Translations under genes and position numbers: made by a program | DNA from: Pseudomonas sp. LB-090624 | GTDB lineage: Bacteria > Pseudomonadota > Gammaproteobacteria > Pseudomonadales > Pseudomonadaceae | Direction of reading: 5' to 3' | Length of the DNA: 64,000 bases | Assembly (NCBI RefSeq): GCF_003205205.1 | Contig: NZ_QJRL01000011.1 | Coordinates: 1-64,000, forward strand | In this document: positions 32,254 to 43,295 of the stretch, one piece after another | How positions within the stretch are numbered: the first letter of the stretch is position 1 | Layout of the letters: each line of letters begins with the position of its first letter | The notes under the pieces: generated by a model | Seen by the model: the letters and a program-made list of their open reading frames with translations, nothing else | The model's database searches: none | What the model was told of the DNA's origin: nothing

Positions 32254-32865
32254 CTACCGCTGGTTTGTTACCTCTGGCGTATGCGCAGGTGATTGCCAGC
32301 AGGCGATGCCGAACTGGCCGAGCAGATCGGCCGTTTCACAGAGCGGCAAGCCGACCACCGCCGAGTAACTGCCGGACAGGCCTGTGACGAACACCGCGCC
32401 CAGGCCCTGGATGGCATACCCGCCGGCCTTGTCGGCGGGCTCGCCGCTGGCCCAGTAGCGTTGCGCCTCACCAGCGGTGATCTCGCGGAAACGTACCCTG
32501 CTCGTCACACACAGGCTCTGCACGCGCTGCCCATCATTCAGGGCGACCGCAGTCAGTACCTGATGCTCGCGCCCAGACAGGTCAGCCAGCATGGCCAGGG
32601 CATCTTCGCGGTTTTCCGGCTTGCCGAGAATTCGACCATCGAGCACCACCGCAGTGTCTGCGCCGAGCACCACCGCCGGACCGGCGACAGTGGCCAGGCC
32701 GGCGGCCGCTTTGGCCCGGGCCAGGCGCTCAACGTAGGCCGGCGCGCTTTCGCCGCTCAGCGGGGTTTCATCGATGGGGGCGCTGACGACGCTGAACGTT
32801 ACGCCAATCTGGGTCAGCAGTTCACGCCGACGAGGCGAGCCAGAAGCCAGGTGTAGCGGGTTCAT
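32254..32865 (-). CDS. maf: Maf-family nucleotide pyrophosphatase (YhdE type)
   Basis: 203 residues. N-terminal [16 protein letters not shown] is the Maf signature; [19 protein letters not shown] is the second conserved block. Its place between mreD and rng matches E. coli YhdE, a dTTP/UTP/pseudo-UTP pyrophosphatase that cleans the nucleotide pool and affects septum formation. The exact specificity is inferred from context. Confidence 0.92.
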   Translation of the reverse strand: MNPLHLASGSPRRRELLTQIGVTFSVVSAPIDETPLSGESAPAYVERLARAKAAAGLATVAGPAVVLGADTAVVLDGRILGKPENREDALAMLADLSGREHQVLTAVALNDGQRVQSLCVTSRVRFREITAGEAQRYWASGEPADKAGGYAIQGLGAVFVTGLSGSYSAVVGLPLCETADLLGQFGIACWQSPAHTPEVTNQR

Positions 32866-32897
32866 GCAGACATCTCCCTGTCAGCGGCACTTTGCCG

Positions 32898-33389
32898 TCA
32901 GTTGATATGCAAGCGTCGGCGCAGGTCGCGCAGGGCGAAACTGATCCACGGCCAGAGCAAGGCACTGATCACCGCCGACCAGACCAGTGCCAGGGTAGGC
33001 AGGCGGTTGCCGGTCAGGGCGCTGAGCCATAGCTGGATCAGTTGGGCGATACCGAAAATCACCAGGATGACCAGGCTTTGCTGCCACATGGGAAACATGC
33101 GCAGGCGCTGCTGCAAGGACAGCACCAGGAAGGTGATGAGGGTGAGGATCAGCGCGTTCTGCCCGAGCAGGGTGCCGTACAGCACGTCCTCGGCCAGGCC
33201 CAACACGAATGCCGTGGTCATGCCAACCTTGCTCGGCACGTTCAAGGTCCAGAACGACACCAGCAAGGCCAGCCACATGGGCCGGAACACTTCCATGAAG
33301 TGCGGCATGGGCGAAACGCTGAGCAACAGGCCGATGGCAAAAGTCAGCCAGATAACCCAGCCGTTGTTACGGCGTGATGCAGCCATCAT
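32898..33389 (-). CDS. mreD: Rod-shape protein MreD
   Basis: Inner-membrane protein of 163 residues with five or six hydrophobic helices, part of the MreBCD elongation complex. ATGs at 33389 and 33386 both overlap the mreC stop. GGAGG stands 5 nt from the second, which is therefore equally likely. Confidence 0.93.
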   Translation of the reverse strand: MMAASRRNNGWVIWLTFAIGLLLSVSPMPHFMEVFRPMWLALLVSFWTLNVPSKVGMTTAFVLGLAEDVLYGTLLGQNALILTLITFLVLSLQQRLRMFPMWQQSLVILVIFGIAQLIQLWLSALTGNRLPTLALVWSAVISALLWPWISFALRDLRRRLHIN

Positions 33390-34432
33390 TGCCTCCGGGG
33401 GGTAACGGGTGCGGCAGCCGGGGCAGCGGGCTGTGCGGCCGGGGCTGCGGGCTGTACCGCTGGCGTGGCAGCCGGTGGCTGTGCGACCGGGGCGGTAGCG
33501 GTAGGAGCAGCCTGCTCGCCGCTGGCAGCCGGCTGGCCGGCGGGGGTAGCGCCTTTGCGGTCAGCCTCTTCCTGGGCGATAGCGGCATCGGTCGCGCGCT
33601 GCTCTGGGCTACGACGGTCGCTGAACACCAGTAGCATGTAGCGACTGCGGTTCAGCGCGGCGGTTGGGATAGCGCGAACGATCGCGAAGGGCTGGCCGGA
33701 GTCGTGGATCACTTCGTTCACCGTGGCCACCGGGTAGCCGGCAGGGAAACGCTGGCCCATGCCGGAACTGACCAGCAGGTCGCCTTCCTTGATGTCGGCG
33801 GTATCGGCCACATGGCGCAACTCCAGACGCTCCGGGTTCCCCGTGCCACTGGCGATGGCCCGCAGGCCATTGCGGTTGACCTGCACCGGAATGCTGTGGG
33901 TGGTGTCGGTCAGCAGCAGCACCCGCGAGGTATAGGGCATCAACTCGACCACCTGGCCCATCAGGCCGCGGGCATCGAGTACCGGTTGGCCGAGGAACAC
34001 ACCGTCGCGCTCACCCTTGTTGATCAGGATGCGATGGGTGAACGGATTGGGGTCGACCCCGATCAACTCGGCGACCTCGACCTTCTCGTTGACCAGCGCC
34101 GAGGAGTTGAGCAACTCGCGCAAGCGCACGTTCTGCTCGGTCAGGGCCGCCAGCTTCTGCAAGCGCCCCTGCAGCAGCAGGGCTTCGGTCTTGAGCTTCT
34201 CGTTTTCGGCTATCAGCTCGGTACGGCTGCCGAACTGGCCGGCCACGCCTTGCCAGGCACGCTGCGGCAGGTCGGTGATCCAGTAGGATTCCATCAGCAC
34301 CAGGCCCATCTGGCTGCGCACGGGCTTGAGCACATCGAAGCGCGCGTCGACAACCATCAACGCGACCGACATCACCACCAGGACGAGCAGGCGAACGCCC
34401 AGCGAAGGGCCCTTGGAGAAAAGCGGTTTAAT
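33386..34432 (-). CDS. mreC: Rod-shape protein MreC, apparent ATT start
   Basis: Bitopic protein linking MreB to periplasmic wall synthases. The first ATG/GTG codons in frame (34372, 34375, 34378) fall inside the membrane helix. Extending to ATT at 34432 restores a usual N-terminus (IKPLFSKGPSLGVRLL) and gives 348 residues. An AGGA ribosome site ends 7 nt before the ATT, and an in-frame stop lies 24 bp upstream. After the helix come a coiled coil (about 66-115) and the beta domain with NKGERDGVFLGQPVLD. The C-terminal about 70 residues are an Ala/Pro/Gln-rich low-complexity tail. Confidence 0.93.
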   Translation of the reverse strand: MKPLFSKGPSLGVRLLVLVVMSVALMVVDARFDVLKPVRSQMGLVLMESYWITDLPQRAWQGVAGQFGSRTELIAENEKLKTEALLLQGRLQKLAALTEQNVRLRELLNSSALVNEKVEVAELIGVDPNPFTHRILINKGERDGVFLGQPVLDARGLMGQVVELMPYTSRVLLLTDTTHSIPVQVNRNGLRAIASGTGNPERLELRHVADTADIKEGDLLVSSGMGQRFPAGYPVATVNEVIHDSGQPFAIVRAIPTAALNRSRYMLLVFSDRRSPEQRATDAAIAQEEADRKGATPAGQPAASGEQAAPTATAPVAQPPAATPAVQPAAPAAQPAAPAAAPVTPRRQ

Positions 34433-34510
34433 GGGCCGTTCCTCGTGGACGACTCAGGAGGTCATTGGACATGGGACAACGCACCAGCCTGGTTGCGGAT
34501 TGACGGATAC

Positions 34511-34567
34511 GGCGCCCGAACGGGCGCCAGCCCAGCACATACAGGTAGCACTGTGCGTACTACCTGT
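34511..34567 (-). promoter_or_regulatory. Two hairpins in the mreB-mreC gap
   Basis: GGCGCCCG-AA-CGGGCGCC (34511-34528, perfect) and ACAGGTAG/CTACCTGT (34541-34567) lie in the 165-bp gap between mreB and mreC. Either could lower mreCD expression relative to mreB. No T-run follows, so they may work as RNA stability or attenuation elements. Confidence 0.45.
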
Positions 34568-34597
34568 AAACCGGGCGCTCGTGAACAGCGAGCGGGA

Positions 34598-35794
<1,197 letters not shown>

Positions 35795-35840
35795 TCACTG
35801 CGGACCCAAATTCCGTTCTTTGTTTCCCCTGGAGATCCTC

Positions 35841-36128
35841 ATGGCGCTTGAACGCTGCGACGTGGAAAAGATCGCCCATCTGGCCCGTCTGGGCCTGAAT
35901 GATGGCGAACTGCCACGCATTACTGACGCCCTGAACAGCATTCTCGGCCTGGTCGACCAGATGCAAGCGGTCGACACCACGGGCATCGAGCCCCTGGCCC
36001 ACCCACTGGAGGCCAGCCAGCGCTTGCGCCCCGATCAGGTCACCGAAAGCAACCAACGCGACGCCTACCAGGCAATCGCGCCATCGACCGAAAGCGGTCT
36101 GTACCTGGTTCCCAAAGTCATCGAGTAA
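35841..36128 (+). CDS. gatC: Glutamyl-tRNA(Gln)/aspartyl-tRNA(Asn) amidotransferase subunit C
   Basis: 95-residue small subunit that wraps GatA and GatB together. Start [19 protein letters not shown] at 35841 behind [25 protein letters not shown] and the C-terminal YLVPKVIE are typical. First gene of gatCAB. Confidence 0.95.
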
Positions 36129-36143
36129 GGGATAGAGCCTGCC

Positions 36144-37595
36144 ATGCATCAATTGACCCTGGCCGAGATCGCCCGCGGACTCGCCGACAAGTCGTTTTCC
36201 TCCGAAGAGCTGACCGGCGCGCTGCTGGCGCGCATCAAGCAGCTCGACCCACAGATCAACAGCTTCATCAGCATCACCGAAGACCTGGCCCTGGACCAGG
36301 CACGCGCCGCCGACGCCCGTCGCGCCGCCGGCGAGAGCGGCGCGCTGCTGGGCGCGCCGATCGCCCACAAGGATTTGTTCTGCACCAACGGCGTACGCAC
36401 CAGCTGCGGCTCGAAGATGCTCGACAACTTCAAGGCGCCCTATGACGCCACCGTGGTCGCCAAACTGGCCGAAGCCGGCATGGTCACCCTGGGCAAGACC
36501 AACATGGACGAATTCGCCATGGGTTCGGCCAACGAATCCAGCCACTACGGCGCGGTGAAGAACCCGTGGAACCTCGAGCACGTGCCGGGCGGTTCGTCGG
36601 GCGGCTCGGCTGCGGCCGTGGCCGCACGCCTGCTGCCGGCCACCACTGGCACCGATACCGGCGGTTCGATCCGTCAGCCGGCGGCACTGACCAACCTCAC
36701 CGGCCTGAAACCGACGTACGGTCGTGTTTCGCGCTGGGGCATGATCGCCTATGCCTCCAGCCTCGATCAGGGCGGCCCGCTGGCCCGTACCGCCGAGGAC
36801 TGCGCGCTGCTGCTGCAAGGCATGGCCGGTTTCGACGCCAAGGACTCCACCAGCATCGAAGAACCGGTGCCGGACTACAGCGCCAGCCTCAATGCTTCGC
36901 TGCAAGGGCTGCGCATTGGCCTGCCGAAGGAATACTTCGGTGCCGGCCTCGACCCCCGCATCGCTGAACTGGTCCAGGCCAGCGTCAAGGAGCTGGAAAA
37001 GCTCGGTGCCGTGGTCAAGGAAATCAGCCTGCCGAACATGCAGCACGCCATTCCGGCCTACTACGTGATCGCTCCGGCGGAAGCCTCTTCCAACCTGTCG
37101 CGCTTCGACGGTGTGCGCTTCGGCTACCGCTGCGAAGAACCGAAAGACCTCACCGACCTGTACAAGCGTTCGCGTGGCGAAGGCTTCGGCGTGGAAGTAC
37201 AACGTCGCATCATGGTCGGTACTTACGCCCTGTCGGCCGGCTACTACGACGCCTACTACGTGAAGGCACAGCAGATCCGCCGCCTGATCAAGAACGACTT
37301 CATGGCTGCCTTCAACGATGTCGACCTGATCCTCGGCCCGACCACGCCTAACCCGGCCTGGAAGCTCGGCGCCAAGAGCAGCGACCCGGTCGCCGCCTAC
37401 CTGGAAGACGTCTACACCATCACCGCCAACCTGGCGGGCCTGCCGGGCCTGTCGATGCCAGCTGGCTTCGTCGACGGTCTGCCGGTCGGCGTACAACTGC
37501 TGGCGCCCTACTTCCAAGAAGGCCGCCTGCTCAACGTCGCGCACCGCTACCAGCAAGTGACCGACTGGCACACCCGCGCCCCCAACGGCTTCTGA
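36144..37595 (+). CDS. gatA: Amidotransferase subunit A
   Basis: 483-residue amidase that frees ammonia from glutamine for the GatB transamidation. The amidase-signature triad is K76 (APIAHKDLF), S151 ([14 protein letters not shown]) and S175 ([12 protein letters not shown]). Followed 11 nt later by gatB. Confidence 0.97.
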   Translation: MHQLTLAEIARGLADKSFSSEELTGALLARIKQLDPQINSFISITEDLALDQARAADARRAAGESGALLGAPIAHKDLFCTNGVRTSCGSKMLDNFKAPYDATVVAKLAEAGMVTLGKTNMDEFAMGSANESSHYGAVKNPWNLEHVPGGSSGGSAAAVAARLLPATTGTDTGGSIRQPAALTNLTGLKPTYGRVSRWGMIAYASSLDQGGPLARTAEDCALLLQGMAGFDAKDSTSIEEPVPDYSASLNASLQGLRIGLPKEYFGAGLDPRIAELVQASVKELEKLGAVVKEISLPNMQHAIPAYYVIAPAEASSNLSRFDGVRFGYRCEEPKDLTDLYKRSRGEGFGVEVQRRIMVGTYALSAGYYDAYYVKAQQIRRLIKNDFMAAFNDVDLILGPTTPNPAWKLGAKSSDPVAAYLEDVYTITANLAGLPGLSMPAGFVDGLPVGVQLLAPYFQEGRLLNVAHRYQQVTDWHTRAPNGF

Positions 37596-37606
37596 GGAAT
37601 TCACAC

Positions 37607-39052
37607 ATGCAATGGGAAGTTGTGATCGGGCTGGAAATCCACACTCAGCTCGCCACCCAGTCGAAGATCTTCTCCGGCAGCGCCACCACCTTCGGCTCCG
37701 AGCCGAATACCCAGGCCAGCCTGGTTGACCTTGGCATGCCTGGCGTACTGCCGGTGCTGAACCAGGAAGCCGTGCGCATGGCGTGCATGTTCGGCCTGGC
37801 GATCGACGCCGAAATTGGCAAGCGCAACGTGTTCGCGCGCAAGAACTACTTTTACCCGGACCTGCCCAAGGGTTACCAGATCAGCCAGATGGACCTGCCG
37901 ATCGTGGGCAAGGGCCACCTGGACATCGCCCTGGAAGACGGCACCATCAAGCGCATCGGCGTAACCCGCGCGCACCTGGAAGAAGACGCCGGCAAGAGCC
38001 TGCACGAAGACTTCAGCGGCTCCACCGGCATCGACCTGAACCGTGCCGGCACCCCGCTGCTGGAAATCGTTTCCGAGCCTGACATGCGCAGCGCCAAGGA
38101 AGCCGTTGCCTACGTCAAGGCAATCCATGCGCTGGTGCGCTACCTGGGCATCTGCGATGGCAACATGGCAGAAGGCTCACTGCGTTGCGACTGCAACGTG
38201 TCGATCCGCCCGAAGGGCCAGGCCGAATTCGGTACCCGCTGCGAGATCAAGAACGTCAACTCGTTCCGTTTCATCGAACGTGCGATCAATAGCGAGATCC
38301 AGCGCCAGATCGACCTGATCGAGGACGGCGGCAAGGTGGTACAGGAAACCCGCCTGTACGACCCGAACAAGGACGAGACCCGCTCCATGCGCAGCAAGGA
38401 GGAAGCCAACGACTACCGTTACTTCCCCGACCCGGACCTGCTGCCGGTGGTGATCGAGGACAGCTACCTCGAAACCATCCGCGCCGGCCTGCCGGAGCTG
38501 CCACCGCAAAAAGTCGAGCGCTTCCAGAGCCAGTATGGCCTGTCGGCCTACGACGCCAACGTGCTGGCGTCCAGCCGTGAGCAGGCGGACTACTTCGAAG
38601 AAGTGGTGAAGACGGGTGGCGACGCCAAGCTGGCCGCCAACTGGGTCATGGTCGAACTGGGCAGCCTGCTGAACAAGCTGGGTGTCGAGATCGACCAGGC
38701 GCCGGTCAGCGCCGCTCAGCTGGGTGGCATGCTGCTGCGCATCCGCGACAACACCATCAGCGGCAAGATCGCCAAGACCGTGTTCGAGGCCATGGCTGCC
38801 GGCGAAGGGGATGCCGACAGCATCATCGAGAGCAAAGGCCTGAAGCAGGTCACCGATACCGGTGCGATCGACAAGATGCTCGACGAAATGCTGGCTGCCA
38901 ACGCCGAGCAGGTGGAACAGTATCGCGCGGCTGACGAGGCCAAGCGCGGCAAGATGTTCGGCTTCTTCGTCGGCCAGGCCATGAAAGCCTCCAAAGGCAA
39001 GGCCAACCCGGGGCAGGTGAACCAATTGCTCAAAGCCAAGCTCGAAGGGTGA
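37607..39052 (+). CDS. gatB: Amidotransferase subunit B
   Basis: 481-residue subunit that binds the mischarged tRNA, activates the carboxyl with ATP and amidates it. Conserved [19 protein letters not shown] at the N-terminus, [14 protein letters not shown], a metal-site segment, and the C-terminal YqeY-like tail domain (about 330-481). Completes gatCAB. Confidence 0.97.
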   Translation: MQWEVVIGLEIHTQLATQSKIFSGSATTFGSEPNTQASLVDLGMPGVLPVLNQEAVRMACMFGLAIDAEIGKRNVFARKNYFYPDLPKGYQISQMDLPIVGKGHLDIALEDGTIKRIGVTRAHLEEDAGKSLHEDFSGSTGIDLNRAGTPLLEIVSEPDMRSAKEAVAYVKAIHALVRYLGICDGNMAEGSLRCDCNVSIRPKGQAEFGTRCEIKNVNSFRFIERAINSEIQRQIDLIEDGGKVVQETRLYDPNKDETRSMRSKEEANDYRYFPDPDLLPVVIEDSYLETIRAGLPELPPQKVERFQSQYGLSAYDANVLASSREQADYFEEVVKTGGDAKLAANWVMVELGSLLNKLGVEIDQAPVSAAQLGGMLLRIRDNTISGKIAKTVFEAMAAGEGDADSIIESKGLKQVTDTGAIDKMLDEMLAANAEQVEQYRAADEAKRGKMFGFFVGQAMKASKGKANPGQVNQLLKAKLEG

Positions 39053-39074
39053 TTGTTTTACCCCTGTAATGCTG

Positions 39075-39161
39075 CGAGGGCTTTGCCCTCGTTCGCGGCT
39101 AGAGCCGCTCCTGCACAAGCCAGCGCTTTACCTGTAGGAGCGGGTTTACCCGCGAATGGCC
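39075..39161. repeat. Terminator hairpin plus inverted REP pair
   Basis: CGAGGGC-TTT-GCCCTCG (39075-39091) is a likely gatB terminator. It is followed by two REP-like cores in opposite orientation (about 39092-39115 and 39131-39161, CCTGTAGGAGCGGGTTTACC). Such REP pairs are typical of P. putida intergenic DNA. Confidence 0.7.
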
Positions 39162-39180
39162 GCACCGGAGAGCACCTGAC

Positions 39181-39555
39181 TTGCTAAAACGATCCCTCGG
39201 CACCCTCGCCCTGTTTTCTTTCCTGGCCGGCTGCGCCAGCCATGACATCGACCCGCGCGGCTACGACCAGACGGGCACCGCTTCCTACTACGGCTCGCGC
39301 CACCATGGCAAACGCACCGCCAGTGGCGAACCGTTCAACCAGCACGGGCTGACCGCCGCCCATCGCAGCCTGCCCTTCGGTAGCCGCGTACTGGTTACCA
39401 ATATGGCCAACCAGCGCAGCGTGGTGGTACGCATCAACGACCGTGGCCCGCACACTCGTGGCCGCCTGATTGACCTGTCACGCGCCGCCGCAGAAAAAAT
39501 CGGCATGCTCCGTAGCGGAACGGCTCGCGTGCGAGTACAAGGGCTTAGCGACTGA
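39181..39555 (+). CDS. Small RlpA-like double-psi beta-barrel lipoprotein
   Basis: 124 residues, start TTG at 39181 behind GGAG. Signal sequence with lipobox FLAGC (Cys18). The rest is one double-psi beta-barrel: GTASYYGSRHHGKRTASGEPF, the HRSLPFGSRVLVTN block and VVRINDRGPHTRGRLIDLSRAAAEKIGM region with the catalytic Asp. No SPOR domain, so it is shorter than classical RlpA. Probable peptidoglycan-acting transglycosylase or binding protein. Confidence 0.85.
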   Translation: MLKRSLGTLALFSFLAGCASHDIDPRGYDQTGTASYYGSRHHGKRTASGEPFNQHGLTAAHRSLPFGSRVLVTNMANQRSVVVRINDRGPHTRGRLIDLSRAAAEKIGMLRSGTARVRVQGLSD

Positions 39556-39573
39556 CGCGACAGGAGTCCGACC

Positions 39574-40659
39574 ATTTTCGACTTGGCCACCCTTCCTACT
39601 TTCAGCCTGCTGCAACTGGGCATCGCCCTGCTGTTGCTGGTAGGCGGCGCCGAACTGCTGGTGCGCGCAGCCTTGCGCCTGGCGCAGCGCCTGCACGTTC
39701 GCCCACTGATCATCGGCCTCAGCCTGGTGGCCTTTGGCAGCACCGCCCCGCAACTGACCGTAAGCCTGCAGGCAGCCTACCAGGGCGCGCCTGACGTGGC
39801 GGTCGGCAGCGTGGTCGGCAGCAATATCTTCAACGTACTTGTGATACTCGGGCTGGCGGCCCTGATCATCCCGCTGCGCGTGTCGCGGCAACTGGTGCGC
39901 CTGGACATACCGCTGATGATCGCCGCCAGTGGGCTGGTCTATGCGTTGTCTGCCAATGGCCACCTGGGGCGCGTCGAAGGGGTGGTTCTGCTGCTGAGCC
40001 TGGCTTGTTACCTGGCGATGCTCTGGCACCAGTCCCGCCACTACGCACGTACCTACCCTGCTCCGGACACGGCCAGAGCCAGTGCTGGACGCTTCTGGTC
40101 AGGCACACTGCTGCAAGTGCTGACCGGTTTTGGCCTGCTCAGCCTGGCCGGCCACCTGCTGCTGGAGGCCGCGGTGGAGGTGGCCACCGACCTGGGCTTG
40201 TCCGAACGCATCATCGGCCTGACCGTCGTCGCCATCTGCACCTCGCTCCCGGAACTGGCCGCCGCGCTGATTGCCGCCCTGCGTGGTGAACGGGAGATTG
40301 CCGTGGGCACGGTGATCGGCAGCAACCTGTTCAACCTGCTGGCCGTACTGGGCATGACCGCACTGGTCACCCCCGAGCCGCTGTCGATCTCGCCCAATGC
40401 GCTGGCTTTCGACCTGCCGGTGATGCTTGGCGTGGCAGTGCTGAGCCTGCCGGTGTTCTATTCCGGGTACCGCATCACGCGCGCAGAAGGCCTGGTGTTC
40501 CTGTGCCTGTACCTGGCCTATGGCCTGCACGTGGCAGCCTTTACCATGGGCATGCCGCTGGCCGGCCGACTGGAACAATTGATGCTGTTCTACGTACTGC
40601 CGGTGCTTGCCTTGGTGTTGCTGTACACCACCGTGCGCGCCTGGCGCCGCCAACATTGA
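39574..40659 (+). CDS. Calcium/sodium antiporter, apparent ATT start
   Basis: Inner-membrane Ca2+/cation antiporter family protein, 361 residues from ATT at 39574 (FDLATLPTFSLL follows). GGAG ends 7 nt before the ATT, whereas the next start-like codon, TTG at 39583, is 16 nt away. About ten membrane helices in two inverted halves, each with its alpha-repeat: GLSLVAFGSTAPQL and GLTVVAICTSLPELAAAL. E. coli YrbG is the closest named type. Ion specificity is inferred. Confidence 0.85.
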   Translation: MFDLATLPTFSLLQLGIALLLLVGGAELLVRAALRLAQRLHVRPLIIGLSLVAFGSTAPQLTVSLQAAYQGAPDVAVGSVVGSNIFNVLVILGLAALIIPLRVSRQLVRLDIPLMIAASGLVYALSANGHLGRVEGVVLLLSLACYLAMLWHQSRHYARTYPAPDTARASAGRFWSGTLLQVLTGFGLLSLAGHLLLEAAVEVATDLGLSERIIGLTVVAICTSLPELAAALIAALRGEREIAVGTVIGSNLFNLLAVLGMTALVTPEPLSISPNALAFDLPVMLGVAVLSLPVFYSGYRITRAEGLVFLCLYLAYGLHVAAFTMGMPLAGRLEQLMLFYVLPVLALVLLYTTVRAWRRQH

Positions 40660-40673
40660 ACGCGTCGTTGAGA

Positions 40674-40699
40674 TCGAGCGCCGCACGGGCGCCGCTCGA
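40674..40699. terminator. Hairpin between convergent antiporter and aroP genes
   Basis: TCGAGCG pairs with CGCTCGA around a GC-rich loop, 15 bp after the antiporter stop and 21 bp from the aroP stop. Likely ends both transcripts. Confidence 0.5.
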
Positions 40700-40719
40700 C
40701 CCCACAAAACGCAGAAGAT

Positions 40720-42081
40720 CTACCGACGAACCTGCCGAGCTTTCTTCAATTTGAAGGCCACCCACAGCACGGCTATCCATGCCGGAATCAGCATCACCGA
40801 AATGCGAATCGGCGGGGTCAGGTACATCACTACCAGGATCAGCACAATGAAGGCCAGGCACAGGTAGTTGGTCAGCGGGTGCCCCAGGCTTTTGTAAAAC
40901 GGGGTGATCCCGGCGGCCAACTTGGCCTTGCGGAATTTCAGGTGGGTAATGCTGATACTTGCCCAGTTGATCACCAACGCCGACACCGCCAAGGCCATCA
41001 ACAAGCCAAAGGCTTCACCCGGCATCAGGTAGTTGATGAGTACGCACAGGCCAGTGGCAAACGCCGACACACCCAGCGCGGTCAGCGGCACGCCGCTGCG
41101 GCTGACCTTCAGTAGTTGGCGCGGCGCATCGCCCTGGCTGGCCAGGCCGAACAGCATGCGGCTGTTGGCATACACGCAACTGTTGTACACCGACAGCGCG
41201 GCAGTCAGGACCACGATGTTGAGGATGGTCGCCACCAGGTCACTGTCCAGTTCGTGGAAAATCATCACGAACGGGCTGCCCCCCTGCACCACTTTCTGCC
41301 AAGGGTACAACGACAGCAGCACCGCCAATGCACCGATGTAGAAGATCAGGATGCGGTACACCACTTGGTTGGTGGCCTTGGGGATGCTCTGGCGCGGGTT
41401 GTCGGCCTCGGCGGCGGTGATGCCCACCAGTTCCAGGCCACCGAACGAGAACATGATTACCGCCAGGGCCATCACCAGGCCGCTTACGCCGTTGGGGAAG
41501 AAGCCGCCGTACTGCCACAGGTTGGCCACGCTGGCATCCGGGCCACCATGGCCGCTGCTCAGCAACCAGGCGCCAAAGCCGATCATGCTGACAATGGCCA
41601 CCACCTTGACCAGGGCAAACCAGAACTCCATTTCGCCGTAGACCTTGACCTGCGTCAGGTTGATCAGGTTGATCACCACGAAGAAGATCGCCGCCGTGGC
41701 CCAGGTGGGGAATTCCGGCCACCAGTACTGCACATAGATCCCGACCGCCGTGAGCTCGGCCATGCCGACCAGCACGTACACCACCCAGTAGTTCCAGCCC
41801 GAGACAAAGCCGGCGAATTCGCTCCAGTACTGGTGGGCAAAGTGGCTGAAGCTGCCTGCGACCGGTTCTTCCACGACCATTTCGCCCAGCTGGCGCATGA
41901 TCAGGAACGCCATCAGGCCGGCGATGGCATAGCCCAGCAACACGGAGGGGCCGGCCAGTTGGATGGTCTGGGCAATGCCCAGGAACAACCCGGTACCGAT
42001 GGCCCCGCCCAGCGCAATAAGCTGGATATGGCGATTCTTCAGCCCGCGCTGTAACTGCTCGGGCGTGCTCTGGTCTTGCAT
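40720..42081 (-). CDS. aroP: Aromatic amino acid permease AroP
   Basis: Inner-membrane proton symporter of the amino acid-polyamine-organocation family, 453 residues, about 12 helices. Near-identical in long blocks to E. coli AroP: GLKNRHIQLIALGGAIGTGL, EEPVAGSFSHFA, AELTAVG, SFGGLELVGITAAEA and NSRMLFGLA. Imports Phe, Tyr and Trp. Starts 57 bp downstream of the AEC permease gene on the same strand. Confidence 0.9.
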   Translation of the reverse strand: MQDQSTPEQLQRGLKNRHIQLIALGGAIGTGLFLGIAQTIQLAGPSVLLGYAIAGLMAFLIMRQLGEMVVEEPVAGSFSHFAHQYWSEFAGFVSGWNYWVVYVLVGMAELTAVGIYVQYWWPEFPTWATAAIFFVVINLINLTQVKVYGEMEFWFALVKVVAIVSMIGFGAWLLSSGHGGPDASVANLWQYGGFFPNGVSGLVMALAVIMFSFGGLELVGITAAEADNPRQSIPKATNQVVYRILIFYIGALAVLLSLYPWQKVVQGGSPFVMIFHELDSDLVATILNIVVLTAALSVYNSCVYANSRMLFGLASQGDAPRQLLKVSRSGVPLTALGVSAFATGLCVLINYLMPGEAFGLLMALAVSALVINWASISITHLKFRKAKLAAGITPFYKSLGHPLTNYLCLAFIVLILVVMYLTPPIRISVMLIPAWIAVLWVAFKLKKARQVRR

Positions 42082-42137
42082 GAAGTGTCCTTTAGCTCAG
42101 TGAGGCAGTGTTGTTGCTGTTATTTGCAGTCAAGGAT

Positions 42138-43079
42138 CTAGATCCATCCGCCCCACTGCAAGATGAAAATGCCGATGTTGGTGGTAATCGCCGCCATTAG
42201 CGTGGTAATCACGATGATCGACGCCGCCAGCTGATGGTTCCCGCTTGCCGCCCGTGCCATGACGTAACTGGCTGCTGCGGTCGGGCTACCGATGTACAGG
42301 AACAGAATGCCCAGTTCCGCGCCACGAAAGCCACACAACCAGGCACCCAGCGTACCGACCACCGGCAGCCAGACCATCTTCACCAGGCTGGCATCGAACG
42401 CCAGCCTGCCGCTGTCGCGCAGTGCCGCCAGCGACAAGGTGCCGCCAATGCAGATCAACGCCAGCGGCAGGGTCATCTGGGCCAGGTAGTCGCCCGACGT
42501 CAGCAGCCAGTTGGGCAGCGGCACTTGGCCGTAGGCCATGGGGGTGGCTACCAGCACACTGATGATCAACGGGTTGCTGAAAATGCTCTTGCAGATGCTC
42601 CACGGGTCGGACTTGAGGTCCGGGCTGTACACCGCAAGCACCACCGCAGATAGCGAGTTGTACATAAGGATGACCAGGCCGGCGAGCACCGCCCCCAGAG
42701 AAATCCCGTAGTCGCCGTACAGGCTGGCAGCCAGGGCCAGGCCGATGACGCCGTTATTGCCGCGGAATGCGCCTTGGGTATAGATACCACGGTCGGCCAG
42801 CGGGCTGCGCCAGATGGCCAGCCCCCAGGCAATGGCGAAGCCCACCAACGTGGCAACGATGAAGTACAGGATGACCCCCGGCTTGACTGCTGCAGCCAGG
42901 TCGGCATGGTAGATGCCAAGAAACAGCAGCGCCGGCATGCACACGTTGAACACCAGCTGCGAGGCGACGCGGTTGAAATTATCGTCGATCAGGCGGATGC
43001 GTTTGAGCAGCACGCCCATGAACAGCATGGCGAAAACCGGCGCCGTGATGTTCAGCGTCTGGATAAGAAGGGCGAGCAT
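42138..43079 (-). CDS. AEC-family permease (auxin efflux carrier type)
   Basis: 313 residues with ten hydrophobic helices in two halves (for example FAMLFMGVLLKRI and LALICIGGTLSLAAL). The bacterial AEC family includes malate and malonate carriers as well as unknown exporters. ATG at 43079; a TTG two codons earlier is less likely. Substrate unknown. Confidence 0.82.
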   Translation of the reverse strand: MLALLIQTLNITAPVFAMLFMGVLLKRIRLIDDNFNRVASQLVFNVCMPALLFLGIYHADLAAAVKPGVILYFIVATLVGFAIAWGLAIWRSPLADRGIYTQGAFRGNNGVIGLALAASLYGDYGISLGAVLAGLVILMYNSLSAVVLAVYSPDLKSDPWSICKSIFSNPLIISVLVATPMAYGQVPLPNWLLTSGDYLAQMTLPLALICIGGTLSLAALRDSGRLAFDASLVKMVWLPVVGTLGAWLCGFRGAELGILFLYIGSPTAAASYVMARAASGNHQLAASIIVITTLMAAITTNIGIFILQWGGWI

Positions 43080-43244
43080 GCGCAAGCGATCCTGGAGAGG
43101 GTTGCCGTTAGGTGGCTAATGATACGCCAACAGCCGGAATTTGCGGGGATCGCGGGGTGATAAAGAGAAGCCTCTGTCAGTTTTGCCCTCTTAGCGGGCT
43201 TGGCCGCCCCCAGGTATTCCACAAGACTTGGGGCCTGCGCTGAC

Positions 43245-43275
43245 CCTGTGGGAGTGGGCAAGCCCGCGAAAGGGC
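43245..43275. repeat. P. putida-type REP element
   Basis: CCTGTGGGAGTGGGCAAGCC... with a complementary second half, 21 bp after the roxR stop. Same core as other copies. Confidence 0.8.
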
Positions 43276-43295
43276 CGGCCCAAGCCCAGCAAGAC

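Noticed and set aside
33386..33600. Tandem-repeat array in mreC
   Set aside because: The repeated GCxGCx pattern codes for an Ala/Pro/Gln-rich tail in frame; it is low-complexity coding sequence, not a separate repeat element.
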